From: Monoplex corrugatus
Lineage: Eukaryota > Mollusca > Gastropoda > Littorinimorpha > Ranellidae
Length of the DNA stretch: 64,000 nt
NCBI GenBank assembly: GCA_030674185.1
Contig: CM060315.1
Coordinates: forward strand, 93,191,558 to 93,255,557
Reading direction: 5' to 3'
The notes below the pieces were generated by a model, which worked only from the letters and a program-made list of their open reading frames with translations, had not been told where the DNA came from and did not search any database. Below are positions 42,600 to 54,500 of the stretch, piece after piece (position 1 is the first letter of the stretch; each line of letters begins with the position of its first letter). The translations under genes were made by a program, and so were the position numbers.

Positions 42600-45500
42600 T
42601 TACATATCACACACATACACACACACACACATACACAAACTACATGCACACACACACACAACACACACACCACGACAAAACACTCACACGCAACACACAT
42701 ACCCAACACCATGAACAAAACACATATCACTACACACACATCATGCCAATACACACTACACACACCACACCACATGACACAACACACACACACAACACAC
42801 ATCCATACAATACACATGCATACACAAAACACACATCCCATGACACAATACATACAATCATGCATACACAACATCACACACACACATCCCATGACAATAC
42901 ATACACATGCAACACACACAACATCCCTGACACATACATACACACACACATCCCATGACACAATACACATGCATACCACACCACATCCCATGACACAATA
43001 CATACACTGCCACACTACACACTCACACACATCCATGACACAATAATACAATGAGAATCACTGAGATATTTTTTCTAACAAAAACGCAAATTGTAAACTG
43101 ACAATTCATTTATTTCTTATCACATATCACATCATACACATACACACACCTACATACACACACACTAACACATCCATACACATACAATAACATCACATCC
43201 ACACACAATAACATCACACACACCCATGACCACATATACATACACACATACACAACACACACATACACCATGACCATACACATGCACACTATACACAACA
43301 CACACATCCATGCACAATACACTGCATACCACACACATCCCATGACCATACATACACATGCACAACACACACACATCCCATGACACAATACACATGCATA
43401 CACACACATCACCATGACACAATACCATCACACACACACATCCCATGACACATACACACTGCATACACACACACAACATCCCATGACACAATACACATGC
43501 AACACACAACACACAATCCCATGACACATAACATGCAACACACACACACATGACATACACATCACAAACACACACATCCCATGACACAATACACATGCAT
43601 ACACACACACACCTGACACATCACACATGACACACATCACATCACCATCATGACACAATACACATCAACACCATCCCATGACAATACACATGCATACACA
43701 CACACATCCCATGACACAATACATACACACACACTCCCATGACACAATACACATGCAACACACACTCCCATGACACATATACACATGCATAACACAACAC
43801 ACACATCCCATGACACAATACATACACACACACATCCCATGACACAATACACATGCATACACACACACATCCCATGACACAATACACATGCACACACACC
43901 ACACACACATCCCATGCAACACAAAACTTACACATGACAATACACACACACACACATCCCATGACACAATACACATGCATACACACACACATCCCATGAC
44001 ACAATACACATGCATACACACACACACAATCCCATGACACAATACACATGCATACACACACCATGACACAATACACATGCATACAACACACATCCCATGA
44101 CACAATCACATACACATCATCACACACACACACACCCATGACAATACACATGCATACCACACACACACAATCCATGACACAATACACATCACACACACAT
44201 CCCATGACAACAATACACACATATGCACATACACACCACACATCCCATGACACAATACACATGCATACACACACCAACACAATACACATGCACACACATC
44301 CCATGACACAATACACATCATACACACACATCCCATGACACAATACACATCACAACACACATCCCATGACACACAATACACACATACACACACACATCCC
44401 ATGACACATACACATACACACATCACATACACAATACACATCATACACATCATACACATACACACTACACACACATCCCATGACACAATACACATGCATA
44501 CAACACACATCCCATGACACAATACACATGCATACCACAACATCCCATGACACAAATACACATGCATACACACACATCCCATGACACAATACACATCATA
44601 CACACACATCCCATGACACAATACACATCAACACAACATCCCATGACACAATACACATTACACACATCCATCGACACACACTGCATACACACACATCCCA
44701 TGACACAATACACATGCATCACACACACATCCCATGACACAATCAATGCATACACACATCCATGACACAATACCATACACCACATCCATGACACAAACAC
44801 ATCATACACATACCACACATCCCAACACATACACACACACACACATCCCATGACACATACATCACAATGCCACACACATACACACACACACACATCCATG
44901 ACACAATACACACTGCTACACACACATCCCATGACACAATCACACAAGCATACACAACACATCCCATGACACAATACATACACACACACATCCATGACAC
45001 AATACTACACACACACACATCCCATGACACAATACATCAACACACATCCTGACACAATACACACACATCCCAATCATGACACAATACATACATCCATGAC
45101 ACAATCCCATACACACACAATCCCATGACACAATACATACACACACATCCATGACACACATCATACAACACATCCATGACACAATACATACACACACACA
45201 CACATCCCATGACACAATACATACACACACACACACACACACATCCCATGACACAATACATACACACACACAACACACACACACATCCCATGACACAATA
45301 CATACACAAGCATACACACACACATCCCATGACACAATACAACACAATAACACACACACACATCCCATGACACAATACATACACACACACACACACACAC
45401 ATCCCATGACACAATACACACACACACATCCATGACACAATACATACACATGCATACACACACATAATCCATGACACAATACATACACAACACTACACAC

Positions 45501-46208
45501 ATCCCATGACACATACAATACACACACACACACATCCCATGACACAATACATACACCACACATACATCCCATGACACATACATACACACACACACACATC
45601 CCATGACACAATACATACACACACACACACACATCCCATGACACAATACATACAATACACACACACATCCCATGACACAATACATCACTACACACACACA
45701 CATCCCATGACACAATACATACACACACACACACATCCCATGACACAATACATACAACACACACACACACAATCCATGACACAATACATACACCCCACAC
45801 ACATCCCATGACACAATACATACATACACACACACATCCCATGACACATACACACACACACACACATCCCATGACACAATACATACACACACACACACAC
45901 ACACATCCCATGACACAATACATACACACACACACACATCCCATGACACAATACATACATACACACACACACATCCCATGACAAATACATACACACACAC
46001 ACACATCCCATGACACAATACATACACACACACATACACACGCATACATCCCATGACACAATACATACACACACACATCCCATGACACAATACACACACA
46101 CACACACACATCCCATGACACAATACATACACACACACGCACATACACACATCCCATGACACAATACATACACACACACGCACATACACACATCCCATGA
46201 CACAAGAC

Positions 46209-46280
<72 letters not shown>
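42600..46280. repeat. 3.7-kb array of CA tracts separated by a CCCATGACACAATACA spacer
   Basis: Units of about 30-40 bp are a short (CA)n plus ATCCCATGACACAATACATA or ...CACATGCATACA. They are irregular on the left (42.6-45.0 kb) and homogeneous on the right, ending in a pure CA tract at 46205-46280. A break at 43030-43130 repeats the flank of 42510-42600 (TTTTTTCTAACAAAAA...CAATTTCATTTATTTCTT), so flank plus array start was duplicated. Confidence 0.95.
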
Positions 46281-46288
<8 letters not shown>

Positions 46289-46850
46289 ACCAGAACACAA
46301 GTGTGGTGTGTGTGTGTTGGTTTAGGGTTGTATGGAGGATTTAAACATTTTACGTTGACGGTTAAGGGCTTTATGGAAGGTGTCAACATTCCATTCCACA
46401 ACATCAGAAATGGGCCTGTTCATGCACACATAGACAGCCCACCTGATGATTACCGGCAGATTTGGGTGGAGCACATGTGAAATCGCCCTAGTAGGCCTCC
46501 CTCGGTCATGGCTGACCATGGACAAAGTACATCCGTTCTAATGTCCAGATGGGCTGTCTGCTTGGTCCAAGCAGCGTCGCCTGTGACTGTAGAGACCAAT
46601 GCGAGAGAGGCAGTCTCTGTCGCAGCGGTCGCATGTGTATGGCGATGCTGGTCTGTTGGCTGTCATCCCTTTTCTGCGAACTCGCTTTTCTGCTGCAGCA
46701 GCCCTAGCACCTACAATATATCTGTAGAAAAATACTCTGGGTGATGATCCAAAGGAGAGGACTACTCTTCATCACTTTTTCAGGATTGTTTCCCTTTATT
46801 CAACGTGGTGATATGCCGGCATCACTATCTTCTTGTATGGGCAATTGTGT
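46281..46850. other. no gene; one 45-bp-type unit and an S2 SINE tail
   Basis: 46320-46400 matches the unit of the 40490-41340 array. CAGATTTGGGTGGAGCACAT at 46455-46475 is the S2 tail motif in plus orientation. The remainder, including GGTCATGGCTGACCATGG at 46503-46520 (a near-palindrome), is unassigned. Confidence 0.45.
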
Positions 46851-47225
46851 CTCTGTGTGTTTATGTTTGTGTGTGTGTTTATAAATTGTGTGTGTGTGTG
46901 TATATATGTGTATGTATGTCTGTACATGATGTGTATGTTGTGTCTGTACATAGGTGTTAATGTGTGGGTACGTATGTGTAAGTGTGCATATGAGTGTGCA
47001 TGTGAGTATTTGTGTGAGTTATTATTATTATTATTGTTGTGTTCATGTGTGTATGTGAGTGTAAATGTGTGCCTTTGTATATGTATATGGATGTATGTCT
47101 ATGTGTGTGTGTGTGTGTGTATTTGTGTGCATGGGTATACTTGTGTGTATATATGTATGTGTATGTGCATATTTGTATGTAAAAGTGTTCGTTTGTGTCT
47201 ATGTATGTGTATGTGTGAGTATATG
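46850..47225. repeat. degenerate GTGTATG-rich repeat
   Basis: GT, GTAT and TATG-type low-complexity sequence with a small (ATT)n at about 47020. No coding signal. Confidence 0.9.
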
Positions 47226-47389
47226 ACAGAGAGGGAGAGAGACTTAGTTCATAGTGACGTCCCGAATTCTCTAAACCACTAAGTTCTGATTATAACCATC
47301 TTGTCCTGCAGTATAATCAGTGTAATTGTTACAGCTTGAGGGGTGGGGGAACAGAATGACACAGAAGGAGGACAGTTTCTCCACTAAGC

Positions 47390-47815
47390 TCAATACCAAT
47401 GGTCCACGAGCCTTCTCTGTTTCTGGTCCGCTCTCCTGGAACAAACTTCCTCTCTCAGTCCGTCAGCAACCTAGTTTTGTCTCCTTCAAGTCCGCTCTCA
47501 AAACTCACCTTTTCTCCTCTGCATAAAATCCTGACCTCACTCAATTCCCTCTGCAGCCTGTCTCCACTCGGAGGGGAATCACATTGCAATAAATAATTGT
47601 ACATAATATGCTCTCTATAATTTTCCATTGCTTTTATTCTTTCTCCCCATTTATAGCCCTGTGCGTGTGTGTGCGTGAGTGCGTGCGTGCGTGCGTGTGT
47701 GTGCGTGCGTGTGTGTGTGTCTGTTTCAGCGCTTAGATTTGATTTTATCAAGATTTTGCGCTATATAAATATTGTAATTATTATTAATTATTATTATTAT
47801 TATTATCTCTCTCTG
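47390..47815 (+). mobile_element. CR1-like LINE (family c) 3' end, plus orientation
   Basis: C-terminal codons NTNGPRAFSVSGPLSWNKLP, then FVSFKSALKTHLFSSA and stop (about 47526). Then come the 3' UTR with GTGCGTGC repeats (47655-47722), TTTTGCGCTATATAAATATT and an (ATT)n tail to 47810. 5'-truncated. Confidence 0.87.
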
Positions 47816-47887
47816 TGGAGTGTTACAGCAAAGAGTTCAGGCATACTAAACAGCAGCCATGTTCCTTCTTGTTGTTGTTATTGTTTT

Positions 47888-48079
47888 AACCCTTTGACTC
47901 CTGGAACCTGTCTACCAGCATCCTGCATAGTCAACCATATCAGCAAAGTAAAATTTAACCCTTTGACTACTTCACCCTATACAACAACTACCTGCAGGAA
48001 GCTGGTGGATAGGGTGAAAGAGTCAAAGGGTTAAGTTTTTTGCAGTTGATGAATAGTGCGTGGGAGTCAAAGGGTTAAA
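47888..48079. mobile_element. TTAA MITE, nested-palindrome copy
   Basis: Same architecture and length as 41560-41752: outer TTAACCCTTTGACTCC...GGGAGTCAAAGGGTTAA and an inner palindrome around CTGCAGGAAGCTGG (about 47995). Confidence 0.82.
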
Positions 48080-48129
48080 GTACAACAAGCGTGCTTTGAC
48101 ATGCTGGACTGTTTTTGTGCTGTGCAAAT

Positions 48130-48262
48130 GGAATTATTGTTATTGTTGTTGTTGTTATTGTTATTATCATTGTTATTATTATTATTATCATCATCATCAT
48201 TATTATTATGATTAGTATTATTGTTATGATTACTATTATCATTATCATTATTTATTCTGTTA
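48130..48262. repeat. TTA/TTG/ATC trinucleotide-type repeat
   Basis: ATTATTGTTATTATCATC-type low-complexity sequence. Val/Ile-rich frames are artefacts. Confidence 0.92.
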
Positions 48263-48344
48263 AATGTATATCATGTCGTCATCTACCTGTGACATTTACA
48301 CTAGATAGATGTACACTTTCATTGTATATTGTTGATGTCATTGT

Positions 48345-48396
48345 CTCTGACTCTCTCTGTCTCTCTGTCTCTCTGTCTTCTCTCTCTCTCTCTCTC

Positions 48397-48442
<46 letters not shown>

Positions 48443-48587
48443 CGTTTCTCTGTCTTGCTCGCTCTCTCGTGTCTGTCTGTCTTGCTCTCCCTGTGTCTGT
48501 CTGTCTCCTCTTTCTCTCTCTCTCCCTGTTTCTCTCTCTTGCTCGCTCTCTCTGTGTCTGTCTTGCTCTCTGTGTATCTGTCTGTCT

Positions 48588-48621
<34 letters not shown>

Positions 48622-48768
48622 TCCCCCGTTTCTCTCTCTTGCTCGCTCTCTCTGTGTCTGTCTGTCTTGCTCTCCCTGTGTCTGTCTGTCTCCCTCTTTC
48701 TCTCTCTCTCCCCGTTTCTCTCTCTTGCTCGCTCTCTCTGTGTCTGTCTTGCTCTCTGTGTATCTGTC

Positions 48769-48815
<47 letters not shown>

Positions 48816-49060
48816 CCCCCCCGTTTCTCTCTCATGCTCGCTTTCTCTGTGTCTGTCTGTCTTGCTCTCCCTGTGTCTGTCCTGTCTCCCTCTTTCTCTC
48901 TCTCTCCCTGTTTCTCTCTCTTGCTCTCTGTGTGTCTGTCTTGCTCTCTGTGTATCTGTCTGTCTTGCTCTCCCTGTGTCTCTCTCCCTCTTTCTCTCTC
49001 TTGCTCGCTCTCTGTGTGTCTGTCTTGCTCTCTGTGTATCTGTCTGTCTCTCTCTCTCTG

Positions 49061-49102
<42 letters not shown>

Positions 49103-49565
49103 CCCCCGTTTCTCTCTCTTGCTCGCTCTCTCTGTGTCTGTCTGTCTTGCTCTCTGTGTGTCTGTCTGTCTCCCTCTTTCTCTCTCTCTCCCTGTTTCTC
49201 TCTCTTGCTCGCTCTCTCTTGTGTCTGTCTGTCTTGTTCTCTGTGTGTCTGTCTGTCTCCCTCTTTCTCTCTCTCTCCCTGTTTCTCTCTCTTGCTCGCT
49301 CTCTCTGTGTCTGTCTTGCTCTCTGTGTATCTGTCTGTCTGTCTCTCTCTCTCCCTCTCTCTCTCCGCTCTCTCTCTCTCCCTCCCCCCGTTTCTCTCTC
49401 TTGCTCGCTCTCTCTGTGTCTGTCTGTCTTGCTCTCTGTGTGTCTGTCTGTCTCCCTCTTTCTCTCTCTCGCTCTCTCTCTCTCTCTCTCCCCTCCCTCC
49501 CTCTCTCCCTCTCTCCCTCTCTCTCTCCCCTCCCTCCCTCTCTCCCCTCTCTTCCCTCTCTCGCT
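48345..49565. repeat. 1.2-kb polypyrimidine CT array with a 85 to 110-bp higher-order unit
   Basis: (CT)n-rich. A block GTTTCTCTCTCTTGCTCGCT, then CTCTGTGTCTGTCTTGCTCT, recurs about ten times (near 48530, 48628, 48715, 48910, 49005, 49107, 49195, 49285, 49390). The 488-codon Ser/Leu/Cys-rich frame is an artefact. Confidence 0.95.
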
Positions 49566-49639
49566 AAACTTCTATTGTTGAAAAATAAAGTGTCATTATC
49601 AAATGATGATCATCCTCTCTCTGTCTCCATCAGGGGACG

Positions 49640-49895
49640 ATAAACTACAGAAATGTACAGCACCCTCTGTGTGGCTGAAAGAAATGTACAGCACCCTCTG
49701 TGTGGCTGAAAGAAATGTACAGCACCCTCTGTGTGGCTGAAAGAAATGTACAGCACCCTCTGTGTGGCTGAAAGAAATCTACAGCACCCTCTGTGTGGCT
49801 GAAAGAAATCTACAGCACCCTCTGTGTGGCTGAAAGAAATGTACAGCACCCTCTGTGTGGCTGAAAGAAATCTACAGCACCCTCTGTGTGGCTGA
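49640..49895. repeat. 31-bp minisatellite, 8 copies
   Basis: The unit is GGCTGAAAGAAATGTACAGC, then ACCCTCTGTGT; a G/C variant (ATGTACAG or ATCTACAG) marks sub-groups. Confidence 0.96.
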
Positions 49896-49989
49896 GTACA
49901 TTCCCTTGATAGGTCAGTGTTAATGGTATTTATAATTAGTCAATATCTGGATGATTAAGCTGACAGTGTCATGTTTAGAGTGTTATGCA

Positions 49990-50466
49990 ATATAATAATA
50001 ATAATTAATAATTATAATATTTATATAGCGCAAAATCTTGATAGAAATCAAATCTAAGCGCTGAACATACACATACGCACGCGCGCACACACACACTTAC
50101 ACATGGCTATAAATGGGGGAAAAGAATAAAAGCAATGGAAAATTATAGAGAGCACATTATATACAAATATATATTACAGTGCGATTCCACTCCGAGCAGA
50201 GACAGGCTACAGAGGGGGATGAGTGAGGTCAGGATTTTATGCAGAGGAGAAAAGGTGAATTTTGAGAGCGGACTTGAAGGAGACAAAAGTAGGTTGCTGA
50301 CGGACTGAGAGAGGAAGTTTGTTCCAGGAGAGTGGACCAGAAACGGAGAAATAATAATAATAATAATTACAATATTTATATAGCGCAAAATCTTGATAAA
50401 ATCAAATCTAAGCGCTGAAGCAGACACACAGGCAAGCACGCACGCACGCACGCACGCACACACACG

Positions 50467-50503
<37 letters not shown>

Positions 50504-51312
50504 CACACACACGCATGGCTATAAATGGGGAGAAAGAATAAAAGCAATAAAAGCAAGAATAAAACCAATGGAAAATTATAGAGAGCATAGCATATACAAT
50601 TATATATTATAACCATGTGATTCCCTCCGAGCGGAGACAGGCTGCAGAGGGGGGGGGGGGGGGTTGAGTGAGGTTAGGATTTTATGCGGAGGAGAAAAGG
50701 TGAGTTTTGAGAGTGGACTTGAAGGAGACAAAAGTAGGTTGCTGACGGACTGAGAGAGGAAGTTTGTTCCAGGAGAGTGGACCAGAAACAGAGAAGGCTC
50801 GTGGACCATAGGTATTGAGCTTAGTGCGTGGAAAGCGAAAAGTCAGAGGATCGGAGGCAGAGCGGAGGGTACGTGAGGGAAGATAGATCTCAAGTAGGCT
50901 TGACAGGTAATCGGGGCTGCGTTATTGAGGCTTTTGTAGCACATGGTGTCTAGTTTGTACTGTATGCGCTTTGATACAGGGAGCCAGTGAAGTTGTGCCA
51001 GGAGAGGAGATATGTGGTCAGCTTTTTTCTTTTTGAGTACAAGGCGTGCAGCATTGTTTTGAATGCGCTGTAGGATGTGAATGGTGGAGGCAGGAAGACC
51101 AGACAGGAGTGAATTGCAATAGTCAATGCGAGACATTATGAAGGAGAGAACGAGTTTTGCAGTTGTTTCGACAGAGAGATACTTCCTGCTGTAGAAGGCT
51201 CGTGGACCATAGGTATTGAGCTTAGTGCGTGGAAAGCGAAAAGTCAGAGGATCGGAGGCAGAGCGGAGGGTACGTGAGGGAAGATAGATCTCAAGTAGGC
51301 TTGACAGGTAAT
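49990..51312 (-). mobile_element. CR1-like LINE (family c), older copy interrupted by a second copy
   Basis: The 3' part at 49990-50351 stops at GACCAGAAACGGAGAA. Its expected continuation, AAGGCTCGTGGACCATAGGT, is found at 51196 after a second complete 3' end. So what looks like a duplicated segment (50795-50911 and 51196-51312) is one copy split by another, with AGAA at both junctions. Confidence 0.82.
50352..51195 (-). mobile_element. CR1-like LINE (family c), inner nested copy
   Basis: Has its own (TTATTA)n tail, TATATAGCGC end, CA-rich 3' UTR (50418-50515) and RT C-terminal coding: [20 protein letters not shown], then [37 protein letters not shown] and FVSFKS-type ending disrupted by small indels. 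The 5' end at CTTCCTG is within a few bases of that of the copy at 57063-57830. Confidence 0.85.
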
Positions 51313-51465
51313 ATGACTGAAAAGAAATGCCTGTGGATTTGAAACAGAATTCAAAGAGAATTCCAAACATATTTCTCCTCTGGGAACCCCTGTCCTTCTT
51401 CACACGCAAAAGGCAAACACAGATCTAGCTGTTGTTTCAGAGTTCTTCAGGTTTTGTATAGAGCG

Positions 51466-51610
51466 GATGCCAAGCCTGGACAATCAACATGTCAGAACAA
51501 GATTGAGGCAGCTGTCGTTTTAATTAGTCTTGGAGTTGTTTTTAACGTGGTGTTAGCCCTGATATGGCTCTAGTAGTCGGCTGGACTATAAACAATATGA
51601 AGTTGAACAG
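51466..51610 (+). pseudogene. RTE fragment followed by element E 3' end
   Basis: CCTGGACAATCAACATGTCA, then GAACAAGATTGAGGCAGCTG, matches RTE at 18903-18945. It is joined at about 51513 to TTTAATTAGTCTTGGAG, then AGCCCTGATATGGCTCTAGT and GGCTGGACTATAAACAATA (element E end). Confidence 0.65.
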
Positions 51611-51914
51611 TTATCACTAAACAGTTCATTGTTAGTACTTCTCAGCCATTGTGAACTTTGAAGAAACTTGGCTTGAACTAAAGCTTGGTTTATTTGGAGG
51701 ACAACAGTAGACTGACAACAATGAAGAACACGATGTAAATATTGTCACAAGTTCCTGAGAGATTGATGTTCTCTCACCTTGCTTGAGAAATGCTAATTTG
51801 ATGCTTTTTTTTTATGTGTGACCTTGACCTTGGCGCCTTACCTGCCTAACTTTTGGTTTTGGGAGTCTTCAGCAGTCCAATCTTTGACCCCACAGCTGAC
51901 AGAAAATTTTGTTC

Positions 51915-51934
51915 TCCCAGTCTCTGTCTCTCTC

Positions 51935-52013
<79 letters not shown>

Positions 52014-52288
52014 CTGTCTCTGTATTTGTGTGTGTGTGTGTGTGTCTCTCTCTCTCTCTCTCTCTCTCTCCTCTCTGTCTCTGTCTTTGTCTCTCCTCCC
52101 TGTCTCTCAGTCTCTCTCCCTTTCCATCTGTCTCTCTCTCTCTCCCTCTCCCTCCCTCCCTCCTTTCCCCTCTCTCTTTCTCTTTCTGTCTGCCTCCCTT
52201 CTTGTCTCTGTTTTTCACCCTCTTTCTCTCTTTCTCTTTGAGAAAATCTTGTTCTCTCTGTCTGTCTCTATCTTTGTCTGTCTGTCTG

Positions 52289-52345
<57 letters not shown>

Positions 52346-52374
52346 GGTTGGCTGGCTGGCTGTCTGTCTGTCTC

Positions 52375-52421
<47 letters not shown>

Positions 52422-52432
52422 CTCTCTCACAC
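51915..52432. repeat. CT-rich array with (CTAT)n
   Basis: (CT)n with a (CTAT)n tract at 51970-52013, (GT)n at 52027-52045 and further CT blocks to 52430. Non-coding. Confidence 0.95.
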
Positions 52433-53180
52433 ACACATGCATACACACTCTTCCCAGGTAACAATATTAAATGATCATTCCACACCACCCCCATTCTTTC
52501 TTTTAAAGGAGATGAAAACACAACCAAGTGTTATTGAATTTAAGGACGCCAGACTGTCCAATACAAGTTCTCATGGTACTATGTTCTTGTCGAGGACTGG
52601 CCCAAATGTGGTCAGAGACTGGCAAGGTGTGTTAAAGACCAGGGCTGAAAACGTTCCGCGTCTGGGTGGAATTCCGCGATTTCGGTTTGTCAAAAAAAAA
52701 AAAAAAAAAAAAAAAAAAAACGAAAAGGAGCAAGGCATCTGTGATCGGCTTGCAAGCGTTCATAGCAACGGCGCGCAAGTTATGGCCCCTGATTTTTCTT
52801 GCAAGAAGTTTCCGGTGTGTGTATGTTTTAGTGTCCTTAGTTATATATAAGATTGTATTCACATATATTTTTTTCAAATCCCATGTGTGATCAAATTTAT
52901 GTGTTTACACCAATTTTTATGCACTAAATATCTCTTGAAATTATGTCCAGAAAGCGCGAAATGGCATAGATTTACACTTGGTTTTTAACAAATTTTCCCG
53001 GGGAGCATGCCCCGGACCCCCCTAGTTTCAGTGTTTTTTTTCCTCCTCCCGTTTTAAGCCCTGATAGACACTGGTTATGTTGTGACAGCTGTGGAATGGG
53101 GTTACGTACTTGGCACCATTGTTCTCGGAGCCATTGCTTGTCGCTTCCGGTTGGAGTTACTTCAAGAAAGGATTCCTCAA
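52433..53180. other. no gene recognised; A30 tract and GC hairpin
   Basis: A run of about 30 A at 52691-52720. At 52998-53015 there is CCGGGGAGCATGCCCCGG, able to form a short hairpin, followed by ACCCCCCTAG; I recognise this motif as recurrent in invertebrate genomes but cannot assign the family. Short frames here are not supported as exons. Confidence 0.45.
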
Positions 53181-53290
53181 ACTGGGGCATTTCCATATGT
53201 GCTCGACATCCGGACCTGCCAGCAATTTTTTTTAGGCCAGTTAATTGTTCAGAGCCCCAGGCTGTTGACACAGGGGTGGTATATTCGATC
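53181..53290 (-). mobile_element. SINE family S2 tail fragment
   Basis: CATTTCCATATGTGCTCGAC, then ATCCGGACCTGCCAGCAATT, corresponds to the tail sequence at 9793-9835 and 15487-15530. Confidence 0.55.
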
Positions 53291-53297
53291 TTGTTGT

Positions 53298-53710
53298 GCA
53301 CTTAGTTGTGTTTGTATTGGTGTTGACGTTTGTGTTTGTTGTGTTTGTATTGGTGTTGACGTTTGTGTCTGTTGTGTTTGTATTGGTGTTGAAGTTTGTG
53401 TCTGTTGTGTTTGTATTGGTGTTGACGTTTGTGTCTGTTGTGTTTGTATTGGTGTTGAAGTTTGTGTCTGTTGTGTTTGTATTGGTGTTGACGTTTGTGT
53501 CTGTTGTGTTTGTATTGGTGTTGAAGTTTGTGTCTGTTGTGTTTGTATTGGTGTTGAAGTTTGTGTCTGTTGTGTTTGTATTGGTGTTGAAGTTTGTGTC
53601 TGTTGTGTTTGTATTGGTGTTGAAGTTTGTGTCTGTTGTGTTTGTATTGGTGTTGAAGTTTGTGTCTGTTGTGTTTGTATTGGTGTTGACGTTTGTGTCT
53701 GTTGTTTTAT
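53298..53710. repeat. 33-bp minisatellite, about 12.5 copies
   Basis: The unit is GTGTTGACGTTTGTGTCTGT, then TGTGTTTGTATTG; alternating GACG/GAAG variants. In frame because 33 = 11 codons, so long Val/Cys or Asn/Thr frames on both strands are artefacts. Confidence 0.96.
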
Positions 53711-53711
53711 A

Positions 53712-54018
53712 AACCCTTTGACTCACACACCCTGTTCACCAACTGAACAATCTTCACTCACTGACTCTCCCTCACCCTATCCGCCAGATTGTCTATCATT
53801 ACTTAACCTTTTGACTCACTTTAACTCCTTGTGAAGACGTCAAAGGGTTAAGTGCTGGTAGGGAATCTGGTGGATAGGGTGAGGGAGTCAAAGCTGGTGG
53901 ATAGGGTGAGGGAGTCAAAGCTGGTGGATAGGGTGAGGGAGTCAAAAGGGTTAGTTTTTCTTTTGTTAGCCTGCTTGACAATGCTGCCGGACAGGGATTT
54001 GAAGTCAGAGGGTTAATC
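53712..54018. mobile_element. TTAA MITE cluster with a local 29-bp triplication
   Basis: Outer AACCCTTTGACTCACACACC, inner TTAACCTTTTGACTCACTTT and TCAAAGGGTTAAG. The arm GCTGGTGGATAGGGTGAGGG plus AGTCAAA is tandemly repeated three times (53868-53946), an early stage of array growth from the same MITE family. Confidence 0.78.
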
Positions 54019-54039
54019 CTCTCCACACACACACCACTC

Positions 54040-54245
54040 CCTTGACAAATTGAATGGAATGGCCAACTCCAGGGATATATCTTTACAATATTTGCGTGAA
54101 TATGGTGATATGTGTTCTTCATTTCCTTTTCCAGGTTTTCTTTTCTTTTCTTTTCAAGATGATGGGTGTGTTTAGATGTGTGTTTTGTTTGTGATAGTTA
54201 TGTCATGATATGGTTGTGAGCAGGCGGCTTGGCTTTGAACAATAA
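54040..54245 (+). mobile_element. dispersed element E, 3' part, diverged
   Basis: TTGAATGGAATGGCCAACTC, then CAGGGATATATCTTTACAAT, ending TGATATGGTTGTGAGC and GGCTTGGCTTTGAACAATA; aligns with 36295-36480 and 56640-56815. Confidence 0.6.
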
Positions 54246-54500
54246 TGATGACAACAATGATACTACAACTATTAGTAGTACTAGTGCTACTACTATTACT
54301 GCCGCTACTACTGCTGCTGCTGATGATGATGCTGATGATGATGATGATAATATTGTGATGATGATTATGATGATGATGATAAAAATAATAACTATACTAC
54401 TACTACTATTACCACTAATGATAATAATGGTAATTACAATGATTGTTGTGATGATAATAATAACAATAACAGTATGATTATAATCATCATCATCATCATG
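54246..54500. repeat. ATG/ATA/CTA trinucleotide-type repeats
   Basis: GATGATGATGATAATA-type and ACTACTACTATTAC-type tracts, partly the tail of the LINE to the right. No coding signal. Confidence 0.9.

Noticed and set aside
44940..46205. 421-codon Cys/Val/Met-rich minus-strand frame
   Set aside because: Arises from CA tracts and the CATGACACAATACA spacer; a parallel frame is equally open.
46508..46744. 78-codon plus-strand frame MADHGQ...
   Set aside because: Sits between an S2 tail and low-complexity sequence; no homology recognised, no splice or promoter signals.
48115..49643. Ser/Leu-rich frames of up to 488 codons
   Set aside because: They lie wholly in CT-dinucleotide sequence and stay open in two frames at once; no domain, no splice context.
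52508..52720. possible host exon (AG at 52509, GT after TTCTCATG)
   Set aside because: Splice-like borders only; the peptide has no recognised homology and the flanks look like element-derived sequence ending in poly-A.
53082..53834. Val/Cys-rich frame of 250 codons
   Set aside because: 33-bp repeat is a multiple of three; frames on both strands are open for that reason.
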